Shown piece by piece: positions 33,881-46,497 of a stretch of DNA of 64,000 nucleotides (position 1 is the stretch's first letter; the number at the start of each line of letters is the position of its first letter). The notes under the pieces were generated by a model. The model worked only from the letters and a program-made list of their open reading frames with translations, had not been told where the DNA came from and did not search any database. The stretch is from Astrothelium macrocarpum. Its lineage: Eukaryota; Ascomycota; Dothideomycetes; Trypetheliales; Trypetheliaceae. The stretch is taken from positions 62,001 through 126,000 of the forward strand of contig JAGEMR010000078.1 in assembly GCA_021030915.1 (NCBI GenBank), read 5' to 3'. The translations under genes and the position numbers were made by a program.

Positions 33881-34829
33881 TTAGCCCTCTGATGTGCAGA
33901 GAGTTCAGCACTGCGGCACTCTTGCCCATCCCATCCCTACTTCTCCCTCCCGCACATTGAACCCTTGTAGCACATCTTGTGCCCGGCGATCTGGATACTC
34001 TAGTCGTGCCTCCACCGCCCGGACCTTGTGCTGTTTTGGGCCGCCATTACGACAAAATCCTATGCCTCCGCCAGCAAGGTACCCGGTTCACACTCCATGC
34101 TCCACTCCCATTGATATCCCTACCCGCGCACTTCTTTTAAGTCTGCTCCGCTTCCTTTTTCCCACGGCACCGGGCGATCTGGACCATCTTGTCCATCGAT
34201 CTGAACTCCACAAAAGCTACCGGTATTCCAGTTTCCCAAGTCTGGCTCGCTTCCATCCCCAATTCGAGTAGCCACCACGCCCAGGGAACTTTTTGAGTTA
34301 CCACCCGGACCACATACCTTAAATCGTCCTCCCCAACATCGACTTTCCCCTTCTAATTAGCCTGCTCCATCCTTTGACTTCAGCTTTAATTGGCTCTCTT
34401 GCTCTCCACTTTGATCTATCCGCCTGGTTCCTCTTAAACGTGTGCCTGGCCGTTGTAGCCGTTTCCACCATTCTCAACCCACCGTCAACCTTTCTCTTCC
34501 GTCCAACCACCAAGGCTATCTCTGCTCGTTCGAGGCGCGACTTCACACTAACAGCTTCAAGGTATGATTCATTTCGCTTTCGTAGCTCTATATCACGTTT
34601 AATCATATTTCCAATCTTCCAAAATATATCAAAACGAATATCATTCAATATCACTCGCTTACGAGGAATTCAGCATTGAGCACCACATTCGGCTGAAAGC
34701 TGTTTTGCATTGGCCTTGTGCAAGAACCCAAAATTTTAAATTCGTCCCGGATAGCCACATTCTTGGCTTCCAGGCAACGTCCAGTAGTTCAAGACTGGAA
34801 ATCCCCATTTCTGGTGTAGGGAGTTCATC
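33881..34829 (+). promoter_or_regulatory. Pyrimidine-rich flbD promoter / long 5' leader
   Basis: The strand matching flbD mRNA is strongly C/T-rich for several hundred bases (for example around 33925-33955 and 34125-34170), as is usual around fungal transcription starts. A consensus donor AAG|GTATGA at 34562 and a CAG acceptor ending at 34673 could frame a 112-nt leader intron. Several short upstream ATGs exist. All of this is inference from composition. Confidence 0.4.
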
Positions 34830-36089
34830 ATGGGAAATCACCGGAGAGGACCATGGTCTCAGCAAGAAGACGGCATGCTATTGAACCTCGTACAAGGGCA
34901 GGGCGCCCATAACTGGGTTCGCATCTCCCAAGTGATTCAGTCTCGATCGCCAAAGCAATGTCGAGAAAGGTATCATCAAAATCTCAAACCCAATCTCAAG
35001 CGAGACCCCATCTCCAAAGAAGAGGGAGAAATCATTGAGAGGATGGTGCGGGAGATGGGTCGCAAGTGGGCGGAAATTGCAAGAGCTCTTCCGGGCCGCA
35101 GCGACAATGCCGTGAAGAACTGGTGGAACGGCGGCCAGAACAGGAGGAAGCGACAAGGTAGTCGACAGAACCAGGATTTGCATCAAGCCCAATTCGCACA
35201 TTCTCTACCTTTGCACGATGCACGGGAGCCTCTTCCAATAGCTCACAGTGTTGGTCCTTTACCCCCAATTCAGAGCAAGCGACCTATGCTCTATACCTCG
35301 CATCCTGGCGAGCAGGCACACCGAAGCCCAGTCCTCGAGAGGCACTCCCATTTTTATCCACAGCAATCCGGATCCTTTGCCCGGCCGAACGACCAGCAAT
35401 GCATGCGTCAAGATCCGACATCTTTCACTAGATCTCTGCAACCAGCTTTCCGCCCATCCGAGTCGACTCCTCATTTATCAACCGCGAGATTTGCTCGGGG
35501 CGTTGAGTCTCCGCTCCCGTCTCCTTCTCATTCGGCAGCCTCAAATGAAGCTCCGTCTCTTGTTTCTGATAACTCATCTTATACCTCTGGGCGCTCACCT
35601 CATTTCGGTTCTCCTGTCGAGCTTCCAGTGCCATACAGGTGGGAACGCCGAAGATCAAGTTGCCGAGCGAGTGGCGTCTACGATGCGGACGGTAATTACA
35701 CAGAGCACGACTCTTTGTTACAGTCGTCTCATTCCGATGATTTAAAGGCCACTCCCCTGGGAACATCAGAAAGTTTCCAAGCACCTCAGTTCAAGACGCC
35801 AATTTGGTCACAACCACCTCGTCGACCTACACCCCCACAGGATCCCATGAGATTGCCTAGTTTGGGCAGTCACCCTCCAACAGCTGCCAGCATGCTGCCT
35901 ACTGCTTCAGTTGTGCCTGAATGCGTTCGACCGCAACTCTCATCAATGGCTAGTACGGAGCAGGCGCATCAATCATCATTTGTGATTCATCGGGAAACGA
36001 GGAGCGACGATGGCAACATTGATCCTCAGCTACGATCCCCAACAAAGGATACAAGAATGGACGTCTCGAATATTCTCTCTCCTCAATGA
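34830..36089 (+). CDS. flbD: R2R3-Myb conidiation regulator FlbD-like
   Basis: Nuclear DNA-binding transcription factor; in Aspergillus nidulans FlbD acts upstream of brlA in conidiation, and the Neurospora orthologue is rca-1. Single exon, 419 residues, ATG at 34830. The two Myb repeats occupy residues about 4-105. Repeat 2 begins HRRGPWSQQED and contains NWVRIS and SPKQCRERYHQNLKP; repeat 3 contains GRKWAEIARALPGRSDNAVKNWWNG. These segments match FlbD closely. The rest is Ser/Pro/Gln-rich and disordered, as in the family, with a likely degenerate activation region. Isolated genomically: 7.7 kb without genes upstream and 4.2 kb downstream, typical of heavily regulated developmental genes. 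Confidence 0.93.
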   Translation: MGNHRRGPWSQQEDGMLLNLVQGQGAHNWVRISQVIQSRSPKQCRERYHQNLKPNLKRDPISKEEGEIIERMVREMGRKWAEIARALPGRSDNAVKNWWNGGQNRRKRQGSRQNQDLHQAQFAHSLPLHDAREPLPIAHSVGPLPPIQSKRPMLYTSHPGEQAHRSPVLERHSHFYPQQSGSFARPNDQQCMRQDPTSFTRSLQPAFRPSESTPHLSTARFARGVESPLPSPSHSAASNEAPSLVSDNSSYTSGRSPHFGSPVELPVPYRWERRRSSCRASGVYDADGNYTEHDSLLQSSHSDDLKATPLGTSESFQAPQFKTPIWSQPPRRPTPPQDPMRLPSLGSHPPTAASMLPTASVVPECVRPQLSSMASTEQAHQSSFVIHRETRSDDGNIDPQLRSPTKDTRMDVSNILSPQ

Positions 36090-36402
36090 AGGGTCAGCTG
36101 CAATATCAGCAACGCAGTCAAAGTTTGGATGAATGCTACGGCCCCTGTCTAGAATATGTTGGTTTTTACTAAAATTGTTCTAATTTTGTTATCGAATCCG
36201 CTTCCTGTCGTTTTCCCTAATGGCATCAAATACCCATCGAGTTGTATTGGCATGATTGATACCGTCGTTTGTAATTCCCAAAAGCGAGGCGCTGGCGAGG
36301 CGCAAGAGGCTGACAGACGGTCACTTGAACATTTGAGAAGAGAGGACACGATTTTGGCGTCCATACAAAGATTTAGTTATTAATAGCTCTTGATGTTGTT
36401 TT

Positions 36403-36451
36403 CACTGCTTTCTTCCTTTCTCTCTTTCTTTCTTTCTTTGTTTTTTTTTCC
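36403..36451. repeat. Pyrimidine/CTTT microsatellite
   Basis: A tract of CTTT/CTTC units followed by a run of T, 310 bp beyond the flbD stop. Confidence 0.65.
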
Positions 36452-39118
36452 GGGTATGCATATATCTACCCATGGGCGTCACACTTATAATTGCTCGCTG
36501 GCACTGATGGAATGATAAAAATCTAATCATCTATATTTGTACATGCTGCATATTAGCTATGGAGTCACAGCAGAGCTTGCAGTTCTGTCTTCCTCATTCG
36601 TGAGGTGAAACAAGAGAATCGCGTAGATAGGAATGGGTAGCGCCTCTCTACCAATACAATCGCTTAATTTCTATTTCAATAGTGTCATCGCTCTAAACTG
36701 TACCGCATGCATTTACAACAGACAACAGACGAAGCATCGCGCAAAGAAACCCGTGTTCGCTACTCCAAGGCAACGATAGTATCTCACAGCTGATCGTCAC
36801 GCATGACCAAATGTAGCGGCGCATACGCTGCCCTACACCCTTCTGTTCTTAGCCAATGCTCTCTCCATCTACCGTCCAAGATGTGGTGGACCCGTTGGAT
36901 GAACCGCTCCGAAGCTCGCACCTATATGCATTGCGCCATCGCCAGTATTGCTGCACATTGACGATCCTAATCTCAGGACAACAGTATCTGTCCAGGAAAG
37001 AAAGGCGGCCAAGGCACCGGCGGTTGGAGCGATCCGATCGGAAACGGGGGTAGCACGAAAGCAGCTACATCGGCGCTAGCTATTGTTTTCCAACCATCTT
37101 TCCGGCAAATGCAAACATGTACGCACGCGCATACACCCACGCGTAGCTGAAAGCATCGGATTGAAAATGGAAAGGCAATCAGGAGGCAGTTGCTGACATT
37201 GGTGGAGCACAAGAAGACTGATTACTTCACCCCCTGGTAGGAAGGTGTTGGTGGTGGATGCTTTGCATATGTCGCTGTCAAGATCGTCTGTTCAACACGA
37301 GTTGCACGTGGTGCAGCACAAGCCTAAAGGTGCAGTGCTGCTTATGCTTGACAGCGATGAATGAATAACGGTGTGAAAGAATTGGAACAGAAAGTTCAGC
37401 TAGACCATGGATCAAGGTTGATGAGAATGCAGTCAATGTTGTTGGATTGACAAAAGAAAAACAACGATGCATAAGCCATGGAAGTAGCAGCCAGCAGATG
37501 GATAACATGGATTGGATGAAATGACATCAATTCTTTCATATGAATGTTTGGATGATGTTATTCTCTTGGACGGTCAAGGTTCAGAGCTCGTACCTCACCA
37601 TTGGTCGGCCCGAAAGTTATTCCCTGTTCGAGACGTACGATTTGCATAGTTTTCTCGCTCCACCAATCAGAGCGGTCATAAAACGATTTGAAATTCTCTA
37701 CACTGGCAAATCACCTATCAATCAGAATTAGGTAACGACATCAGGCCTGATGTATTACTAGCAAGAATTGTTTGGAAAACACACTCCACGTGTTTTGAGC
37801 GATGAATGCAGTAGTTCTTACCCACAATATTACTCTCGCATGCACCGACTTCGGCCACCGCCGACCTTACTTCAGCTGGGCCCCTTCACAGCTGAAGCAT
37901 CAGGGTGCACGCTGCTGCAGCGCTTGAGGCTCCCCAGTCCTTGCTGAAGGAACCGCCCATGCATGCCAACAAAGATAGGCGACCATCTGCCTCGTACGAA
38001 GCAGAGCAACGTGGACATATGTAGGTAGGTCTGACACCCTCCAGGCTGCATGTGCGTTGCATATACGGCGTGAGGAAGAGCCATCTTTTCTTGGTTTTTC
38101 TGCTTCATAATGCGACCTGATTCGCCGAGTCGCACGTGGACTTGGACGTCCTGGTTGTGGCGTTTCCAGCGGCTAGACCGCTCCCCAACCATCACATAAG
38201 GCGCGGTTTGATATACCTCCCTTCAAACTCCGGTCCGCTTCGGATCCCATCGCAAGAGCAAACTCCTGGGGTATGAGATGGCCAAAAGCAAAATCATGGT
38301 GCCTGGAAGGAGTCGGCACGAGCCTTCTCTCAGCACTGTCGAAAACGTTGGGCCCGAGTATGGGCAATGGCCCTGACGATCCGAGCCTGCAATAATCACG
38401 GAGAATAAACTGAATTTGAATGGCATCTGGCCCCTTAACGTTGTTGCAGCAGCACCGGTAATAGCTGTCCTCAGGATTGAAACGCATCATACAGAATCTC
38501 ACGTAGGCTCAGCGCTGCAGGATGGTGAAACATTGCGGATGCAGCGTCACTCCAAACATGCTCTGTGGATCTAGAAAGGCTTTGGTGCTTGGCAAAGTCT
38601 GGAATTCTGCAACTTCTCACAGAGTTTAGGGTTTGGTGACTATGAGCACGACAATTTACATCATTCCATCGCCGCCCTTTCGCCCTGCAGCAAGGAGATC
38701 TGGACAGCAATTCGGGCAAAGGGATGGACCAGGTACTGGGTACAAATAGCGAATCCTCTCAGGCACCTTGTTGCGCATTGGCATCCCGCGTGGAAGTGTC
38801 GCTGACACTCCTGTAGGGGGCCTTGCATGTTCTATCTTTCACCTCCCACCTTCACGCTTGCCTTCCTTTTTCCCTTCTTCTCTCCCTATCCTCAAATCTG
38901 GGCAATGGTGGCGTGCGCTAAAACCCGGAACCGATGGACTCGCTAACCCTAGGCAAAGGCGCAGGAACGGTACGTACCGCCAAGGGTGAAAGAGGAGGCG
39001 GGAGGAAAAAGCATCGTTTGGCAAAACTCACATGTCAAATCCCAATCGTAAGTCGCACAGGTCCGATCGGCGAGTCCCGGCGCTGGGCTGCCCTTCCACG
39101 TCCATACCCGTTCACACC

Positions 39119-39155
39119 AATCCATTCCCATCCACTCCCATCCATATCCATCCGT
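39119..39155. repeat. Imperfect CCATCC tandem tract
   Basis: Repeated CCAT/CCACT units (for example TCCATTCCCATCCACTCCCA) form a degenerate short tandem repeat in non-coding DNA. Confidence 0.55.
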
Positions 39156-40276
39156 ACAAGACGCGAATCAGCGCCTTTGGCTCGTTCGGGACCCGCCGAA
39201 AGGGGACAGGCAACCCAAACATATCCAATATCGAGTATCCTAACCACCAGCTTGCTTCCGGATTGTGCGCCCACATACATAATCTTGAGGCCGCCAGGCA
39301 GCTACACATGATTATTTGTCTTGACCGGTCAGAGCCGGAAATCGACGAGGTCATGACTCGGGCGATGGATGCGACGCTGAACAATGAACGCGTCCTTGCT
39401 TATCGTTAGGGTTCAGGGTTCGACCCGGATCGGATCTCAGGGTTTACTCCGGAGGTGGAGTTTCTCTCCGTGTGAGGATTCAGATCCTGGCAGATCTCCC
39501 GATATGGCACCAGAAGGAACACGTCGATTGATGGGCCCGCACGCCCGTCACCATTGCAGATCTTCGCTGGCGGGTCGATTTTGGATCAGGGGCGGAACTG
39601 CCTCCTGAGGCTGCGTTTGGTCAGCTGACTTGATCACGTTTCCGCACCCGTGACCTGCACAATGCCGTCCCGCGGTACAGTACGGAGGTATCTGCACCAT
39701 CCAACACTTATTGAAGTCGAACCCGCAGAAAATGCAACGCGCAATGGCTACTCTCTGGCCCAATGCACCGCTTGGACATGTAACGGCATCCCCGGACCCA
39801 GCGTTCCCCGTTACTAATGCACGTTCCTGGCCGGAAAGCCAATCGAAGATCTCCACAAGCGAAGAGATCGATCTACAATGATCTTCTCGGTAAAATGATC
39901 ACCAAACGTTTGGCCGGTCTAATGACAAATTGTGACCGTTTTCTACAGACGCTTTGATCTCGAATTGCGGGTCTATCTCATTATCGACACATTTGCAGCA
40001 TCGGTGAGCCTCTAATGAGCTTCGCACTTCGCGTTCTCGAAAGTACCGGCCTTCCCTTCCCAGATTGGCGTGAACGGCCTTGAGATCCACCCGGTCTAAT
40101 TGATTCATGTAACTCTACATTATCTTCAATCCATCGATTGACAAAGACAACCTCTAAAAAACCTGTTTGTCAGCGCTTTGACACTGCACACCCCACAGTC
40201 ACTTCACACCGATGTGCTGTTAGTTCCGCGCCCCTATTGCAAGCACGATGCCTCAGTCGTCCCATGCCGTTACCTC

Positions 40277-43007
40277 TCAAGTGTAGATGCTTTCTGTAAA
40301 TTCATTCACTTGGAGGCCCCTCTCCGCCATATCCGCATCCCGCAAGAACTCAAGCGGATACCAGACTAGGTGGCCCCTAATCTTATCCAGCTCCGCACGT
40401 ATTGTCTCGGCGGGCATGTATTTGTCGTGTAAATGTCCTTGCTTGTACCCGGATTCCTTGGGAATGAAGGACTTGTAGTCCTCGAACGTCTTGATGTTGT
40501 CGTCCGGATCCGCGTGGAATAGCCAGCGAAACACCTCCGTATTCGTCGTCGCCTGGCCCGTCCACGTCTCCCAAAGTGCATCGCTGAGTGGGTCTGTAAC
40601 AAAAGCATCGTGCGCGTCCCCTTGTAGCCAGTCGTTGTCGCCGTCACCGGGTGGTTGAGCGTTGGGATCGCGGGACGCGTCGAGCGGTTGTGGAGGCACT
40701 AAACCAAGATGCTCACGCCAAAGGATGCGGCGGAGAGAGGCGGCGTGGTGGCCGGCAGTGTATGGCTGGCCGTTCATGGTGCTTTCAAGGGGCTTTGTGT
40801 CCTCCATGACCATGGTAAGCTCGGAGTCATGGAAGCCCAACTGGGAGCGGTCGTTGATGTTTGAGGAGCCGCATATCACAATCTTGTCGTCAACAATGCA
40901 GAGCTTGCCGTGAATGTATAATTCTTCTTGCACGAAATTGTCCTTTTCGCTCTCGAGGTCGCCATCATCCCATTTTTCGTCGCTGACTTTGCCCGGTCCG
41001 TCCAATGCATCTTCGGCGATGCTGTCTTTGCTTGGCGTACGATCATCGCCTTCTAAGCCAACAAATTTCCGTTGAGCCTCGAATTTCCGCTCTTGATCGA
41101 CAAATCTCTCGCGCTCTTCGTTTCCGGCATCATCAGAGCCATGGTGATGGCCCCTTATGGTGTGATCATGGGAGTCAGTGGGATCAAGAGAATGGAGCCC
41201 TGAGCTCATAATCTCTTCAGCGTTGGCTCGTTGCACTTCTTGGTATTTTACGCCAGACTTCTCCTCTTGCTCTTTCAAAGCAGCCGTGAAGTTGAGACGA
41301 TCATAGGAGCGAAGATTGAATACAAAGATGTGCTGTGTTGGATCTACACCCTGGGCTTGTATTTGCCCAAAGATCGAGTGTTCACCACGGTTAATAGACT
41401 TGTATTGGTAGTCCATTATGGCCCGAGTACCCGTTGCGGCTTCAGATCGTAAGTCGCCTGCAAAGCCAGGAATAGCAGGGATAATGATAATGACACGAAA
41501 CTTGCGGCCCTCTTTGCCAGCCCGGACGCAGGCATCGACTATGGCACTACCCACCTGATTATGGATGGGGGATTGCTTGTCCCCAGTTGCCGTGACTATG
41601 CCATGATGAGTTTGGTGCTTGAAGAACTTGTGCTTTTCGACTTACTGAAGAACTGGTTTTCAATATAGACGAAATGCTGCGCATTTCGAATTACTTCAAT
41701 GTAGGCATTCTGTATGCTGTGCTCTGACAAGATACCACTGCTCCAATCTGCACTACTTCTCACTACCTGAGCATGTACTGTTCCTTGATTTGGCTTTAAG
41801 GGTTTCGAGTCAAGAGGGCTTAAAGGATGTTGTATGTACTCCCCTACTGGATACTTTGGCCTCTGCACAGCAACGAGATCTTCATCTTCTCCATCCGTCC
41901 CCTCCATGATAAGCCAATCATAGTTCTTGTCTCTCTTGTACTTGTCCCGTTTGCAGAAATTCCATCTCAATACAAAATGTTGGGCAATGTCATAGACACA
42001 TGGTCCGATAACACCCATTGCTACATCGTGCCAAGGCATACGACCATATTCAGCTTTGGATAGTTCGTTGGACTTCCAATCTTGCACGGATTTGAAGTCC
42101 ATGATACGATTGTTGTTGAAGTCCTGCCCGGGAAAGACTTCGTGCTGAACACCAGAGGGATGCACATCTGAGAGAGGATGTTGTTTGGTATCCCAGCGCC
42201 CGAAGCAGAGGTCGAGACCGCCGATGAAAGCAAGTGCGTAATCGATGACAATGAACTTTTCATGGTGGGCCTAACCATTGTCAGTACGCAACAAATTGGT
42301 AGCTTGGGTCTCCTGAACATCCGTAAATTGACCAAAGATATTTCACATACCCAGTAAAAAGTCATATCTCCTGCGTTTTCGAAAATGTTGTGGTCTGGAT
42401 GCCGCATGACTCTAATGTTCCCGGCACCTTTGCTGCCTTCCGGACATAGCGATTCCAACGCATGCTTGGTATGCGCTGAATTGCAACTTATAGCAGATTC
42501 GACTTCCTTGTAAACAACCACATAGATTTTGACCCCTGCCTCAGCTCGTCGCTTCAGCACTTGATCTATCCTCCACTCTTGACTAAAGTATGGCGGGCGT
42601 CTCAAAAATAGTTCTGGACTTAACCACCAATCTTCAATGTATATCGTCTCTTTTGCCCGCTCCAATGCGACGCTCACGGCCCAAAAATAGTCTCTCCCAT
42701 CCACATACCACTTGATCATATTACCGTCGTGCTCGGGCGCAAAGCTTTCGAACCGGTGGCTTTCTGCGATCCGGGTCCTCTTCTCATCAGTGCGCTTCTC
42801 GTGCTCTTCATCATGACGGTGGTTAGGATTGATGATGTTTTCGAATTTGCCAAGCTTGTGCTTCAAATTGGTCGCTTTAATCTTGATATCGTAAAGATGA
42901 GTATCTTTGAGCTTCTCACGAAGTCCGCCGAGAAATTTGTGGTCTTTCGAGGCGTGTTCAGAACTGGACGTGGATTGACCATCAGCTAGACCAGGCACGC
43001 CAGCCAT
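40277..43007 (-). CDS. pldA: Phospholipase D (PldA type)
   Basis: Hydrolyses phosphatidylcholine to phosphatidic acid and choline at membranes. Three exons, 42351-43007, 41646-42270 and 40277-41595, with introns of 80 and 50 nt, give 866 residues. Both HKD catalytic motifs are intact: HEKFIVID (H222, K224, D229), just after intron 1, and HGKLCIVD (H656, K658, D663) followed by GSSNINDRS. The paired IYIEDWWLSPELFLRRP and FVYIENQFF segments are also family hallmarks. No PX or PH domain precedes the catalytic core, as in the shorter fungal PLDs and unlike yeast Spo14. A charged, His/Asp/Glu-rich insert (about 530-640) separates the second motif from the core. The start at 43007 begins MAGVPGL; further upstream codons in frame look like leader. 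Confidence 0.94.
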
Positions 43008-46000
43008 GATGTTAATGGAGGGTAAGGGCCTCTTAGCGGAAATTTGTGATTGGAAAACAAAGGATGATGGCCCGGGAGTACAGCGAGCGAAGGATAAGAG
43101 AAAAGGCTCTGGATGGCTAGTGAGAAGGACATGGTCGGGTCGCACCGGGGCTCTGAGCCAAGCAAATTCTCGTGTTGATCTTGTTTTGCGAATGCCCCGC
43201 AGTGGTGTTCGTTCCTCACGCTCACACGTCATTATTTGTCCCTGCAGTGGAGCTATTCGCGGCAGTACCTCTGAAGACAAGGTACCGTACCTCACAGGTC
43301 GGAGCATTGACTATGATTGCTTTCCATTTATTTACTGCCTTTTATCTCTTCCTCCGCGGACTGGAACTATGGCGTCAGGTATTTGTTGATTAACCTATCG
43401 CAATGTAAGAATGTAGCGGACTGCGGGAAATACAAGTCATTATATTGACTTCATCTCTTCATCACAGTAAACTCGGATGTCTTGCCCTTCTCGGGGCTAA
43501 TAATCAATCTAATCATTAACACTCAGGATTCCTCTGGCCGCTTCGTCATAGGGGGGTCATATGGCCGTGTCTTTCAGTATCATCGTAACCCACCTTTTTA
43601 CACGCTGTTTTTGATAAGAAAAAACATTTTTAAAACGAAGTCAACATCAGCTCTCTGCGGCATTCCTGCACACTAGATACTTTAGTGTATGATACCTATG
43701 TTAAGCCTCTCCGTATGGTGCCTCTTTCCCTCTATCAACAGCACAATACAGAAACGTTGCTCATATTTTTTGGTATCTGGTAGACTGAGACACCGAGAGG
43801 TTCTTTTGCTAGAATGAAGGTAGAGTATTCCTGCGTCCCTTTTTGGGAGTGAAGACGTCGAGAGCAATCTTTGTACTCAGGATACCCTGAAGTACACGTG
43901 CAGAGGGATAGCAGCGAAGAAAGAGACCAAACAGTAGCTGGGCCGCCATTAAATCCCGAACCAAGGATGACCCGAGATTGAGCCGGATAAAGGGTTCCTT
44001 TAATAAAACTGAAAGTAGGCTGTTCTCGTCGGCTATTTGAGTGTTACAAGCCCAGCGTCAAAAGATTAAAAGATGTATGATGATCTTGCCTTTAATCCTT
44101 CTATTGTGCTACAGTTTCTAGACAAAGTCTCGAGTCTTTCAAAAGTGAACACTCCACCTAAGAATTGTGGATCACTGTCGATTTGGACTCGACGAATTCT
44201 GAAACTCCATTCGTAGATACTAAGATGGTCGTGAGCGTCCAACAAACACCACACACTTAGAAGAATGAATCAATATGCCATAGACAACTAAATCTACTAC
44301 CCATCCCAGAGAAGAATCCTGTTGGCATAAAATATAGAACGGTGGTCCTCGTCAGCTTACCCTTTCAGGTGGTGATTGGATTTCTAGTATTTTATGTGGC
44401 ATACACACTTTTCTCAGCCTTTGCAACGCAGCAGTATATTTAACCTAGTATCTAAAGCCTGCATAGTGCAATTCAGGTCAGGAGGTATCGGTGGATGTGT
44501 TATCAAAGCTGTGACCTCTCATGTATAGTCATACTGTGGGATGTATAGACTTCTTTTCTTCAAACCAACGGCCTTGCCACCGTAACTAACCCAATGATAT
44601 CTCGGCTCGAATACTGATTGCTGTTCAGCCATTCTGCTGAAACCCTGTTCAAAGATGTAGAGCCGATCTTTTTTAGGCTCGTAGGTCCATCCTTTAGGTC
44701 TCAATATCATTTACAAGTGTTTGAGTACCACGAGACGATATACCAAATGCATGTTGTATTCCTCGATTACCCAGCCATATGAATATGAAAGAACTTCGGT
44801 AGGTAGCTAGTCTACAGCTTTGTGTTAGCGCTGCTTTCATTGACTCCCACACATGACTCCGAATTATTGCGGCAATGACAGACTTACCGCAGGGCCTCGG
44901 CCACCCTAGTTTTGCATATATGAAGATTCATGCTGTCGACTAGTATGGAACAAGCTTCCATGTAGCAAAAATAGGGCGTGGTGATTTGATCTCACGTTTA
45001 TTTGCTATACGTTCCCGTCTTTGGTTGAACCAACGAATAACAATGGTGGAATAAGGATCCAGGGTAATATCGGGCTTCTTGCACGTCCAGAAAGATTTTG
45101 TTGAACAATCCCCTAGACTTTATTCGCTGTTCTTGTTCAGATGAACGTAAATAGTAAGGCAGTCGTCTCTAGTTCCGAGAAGACTAACCCATTTCAGCAT
45201 TGACTAGACTTGTCTGCCGGCTTGCGTGATTGCAAATTGGTCATTGTCGATATCCTTGTGTTCAGATATATCGTCTTGGACTGGAGATCTGGATCCAATT
45301 GGTTCAAGACTTTGGCATTGTGGAGCGTGGACTTCCATTACAACCAAGCCTCTGCCCAAGAGCCCCTTGAATCCTTATATTGATTCCGATCTCCATGTTT
45401 GAGCGACTTGTCTGCTTTAAAGTAATACAACTGTTCGACAAATCGCGTATAGTTGAGTTTGATACAGTGTCGGTTTTGGATCGAAAGCCAGGACGTAGTG
45501 GCTTGGCAAATCCTTCGATCCAAGAAGCGTATGGCAAGAACAAATGATGAACGATGATTGGATTTGTAGGGATTTGGACAAAGGAGCAGGTGTAATTAAA
45601 TGATCTCTCCATTAGGCGGGGAATGCTGCCCTGAACTAGTAGATAGAATGGACATGCAAATTAAGTTCTGAAACGTCGTTTTGCTTCCTCCCTCTGGCTA
45701 AGCGCATGATCATTGTCGGCTCATCCTTTCGCACCTGCTTTGCAAACCCAGTCTTGGGCGAAGCCTCTGCAATGCAATGCTCATGTTACAAAAGGGAAAC
45801 ATTGTGAGAATTCATGACGATAGCTGGAGCCACGGCTAAGACGATGCACGTCGCAAGGTTGGACACGAAGAGTCTGAAGTGAAGAAGGAGCCTGACTACC
45901 TTGGTTGATACAAATTAGATGAATGCGTGAACAAGGCAGACCTCAGGGTCCGCTTTCTGATTCGTCGCCGCGATGCCGACGTGACTCGATAGCCCGGGCA

Positions 46001-46497
46001 TATCGCCACGGCTCCAGGAAGAAGATTAAGAGCTCTATGGCACTCTATTGCCTGGCCTGGCACACAACGTCGCCAAGCGAGACTCTCCATCCTGCTCCGA
46101 AAAGCACGAGGGTAGTACAAGACTGGCCTACAGATTTTTTCAATTCTTGGCTAGGATACAAAGAATCGAATTAGAAGTCAAATTTCGAATGCTGTTAGAT
46201 GGCAAATGAGAAAGGCGAACAATATCAATTTTTGCAGGGTTTTTATTGTGGCGGGCCAATACAAACCCCAAATACTGAAATCGTCATAATATTATGACGA
46301 GCTTAATGATATGACTAGATCATGTTTGCTTCGAAGGGAATCACGTTTTTTCTGTCGATAAAAGTGGGGCCATGAAAATTATCCAGTCCCGCTTTTCTTC
46401 AATTCGGCCCCCGGACGGATCCTTGATGACATGGCAGATCTCCTTTTCTCATATCTTTTTTCACTTTCCAACGATACACTCACACAAGATAAGCGTC
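43008..46497. other. AT-rich, gene-poor divergent interval
   Basis: 3.5 kb between pldA and the 2OG-oxygenase gene, both transcribed outward. Apart from promoters at the ends, it contains only short minus-strand frames with protein-like stretches (see the entry at 44066-45612). Confidence 0.45.
44066..45612 (-). pseudogene. Possible decayed coding fragments, family unknown
   Basis: Several minus-strand segments read like protein but are broken by stops and frame changes. One includes RFVEQLYYFKADKSLKHGD (about 45450-45370) and stays protein-like past an in-frame TAA. A second, at 44519-44710, includes WTYEPKKDRLYIFEQGF and is preceded in frame by EEYNMHLVYRLVVLKHL and a TAA. A third, at 44066-44254, includes FTFERLETLSRNC. 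I cannot name a family, and chance ORFs remain possible. Confidence 0.2.

Larger units (their letters stand above)
36090..40276. other. Gene-free interval between flbD and pldA
   Basis: 4.2 kb between the stops of two convergent genes. It holds a CT-rich run (36403-36451) and a CCATCC-type tract (39119-39155). Short ORFs on both strands are unsupported. Confidence 0.45.

Noticed and set aside
38600..39420. Scattered TTAGGG/CCCTAA words as telomeric DNA
   Set aside because: Only single copies occur, separated by hundreds of bases; no tandem array.
39380..39480. TTCGA-type T-loop (GGGTTCGACCC) suggesting a tRNA
   Set aside because: No matching stem pairing and no A-box or acceptor stem at the right distance on either strand.
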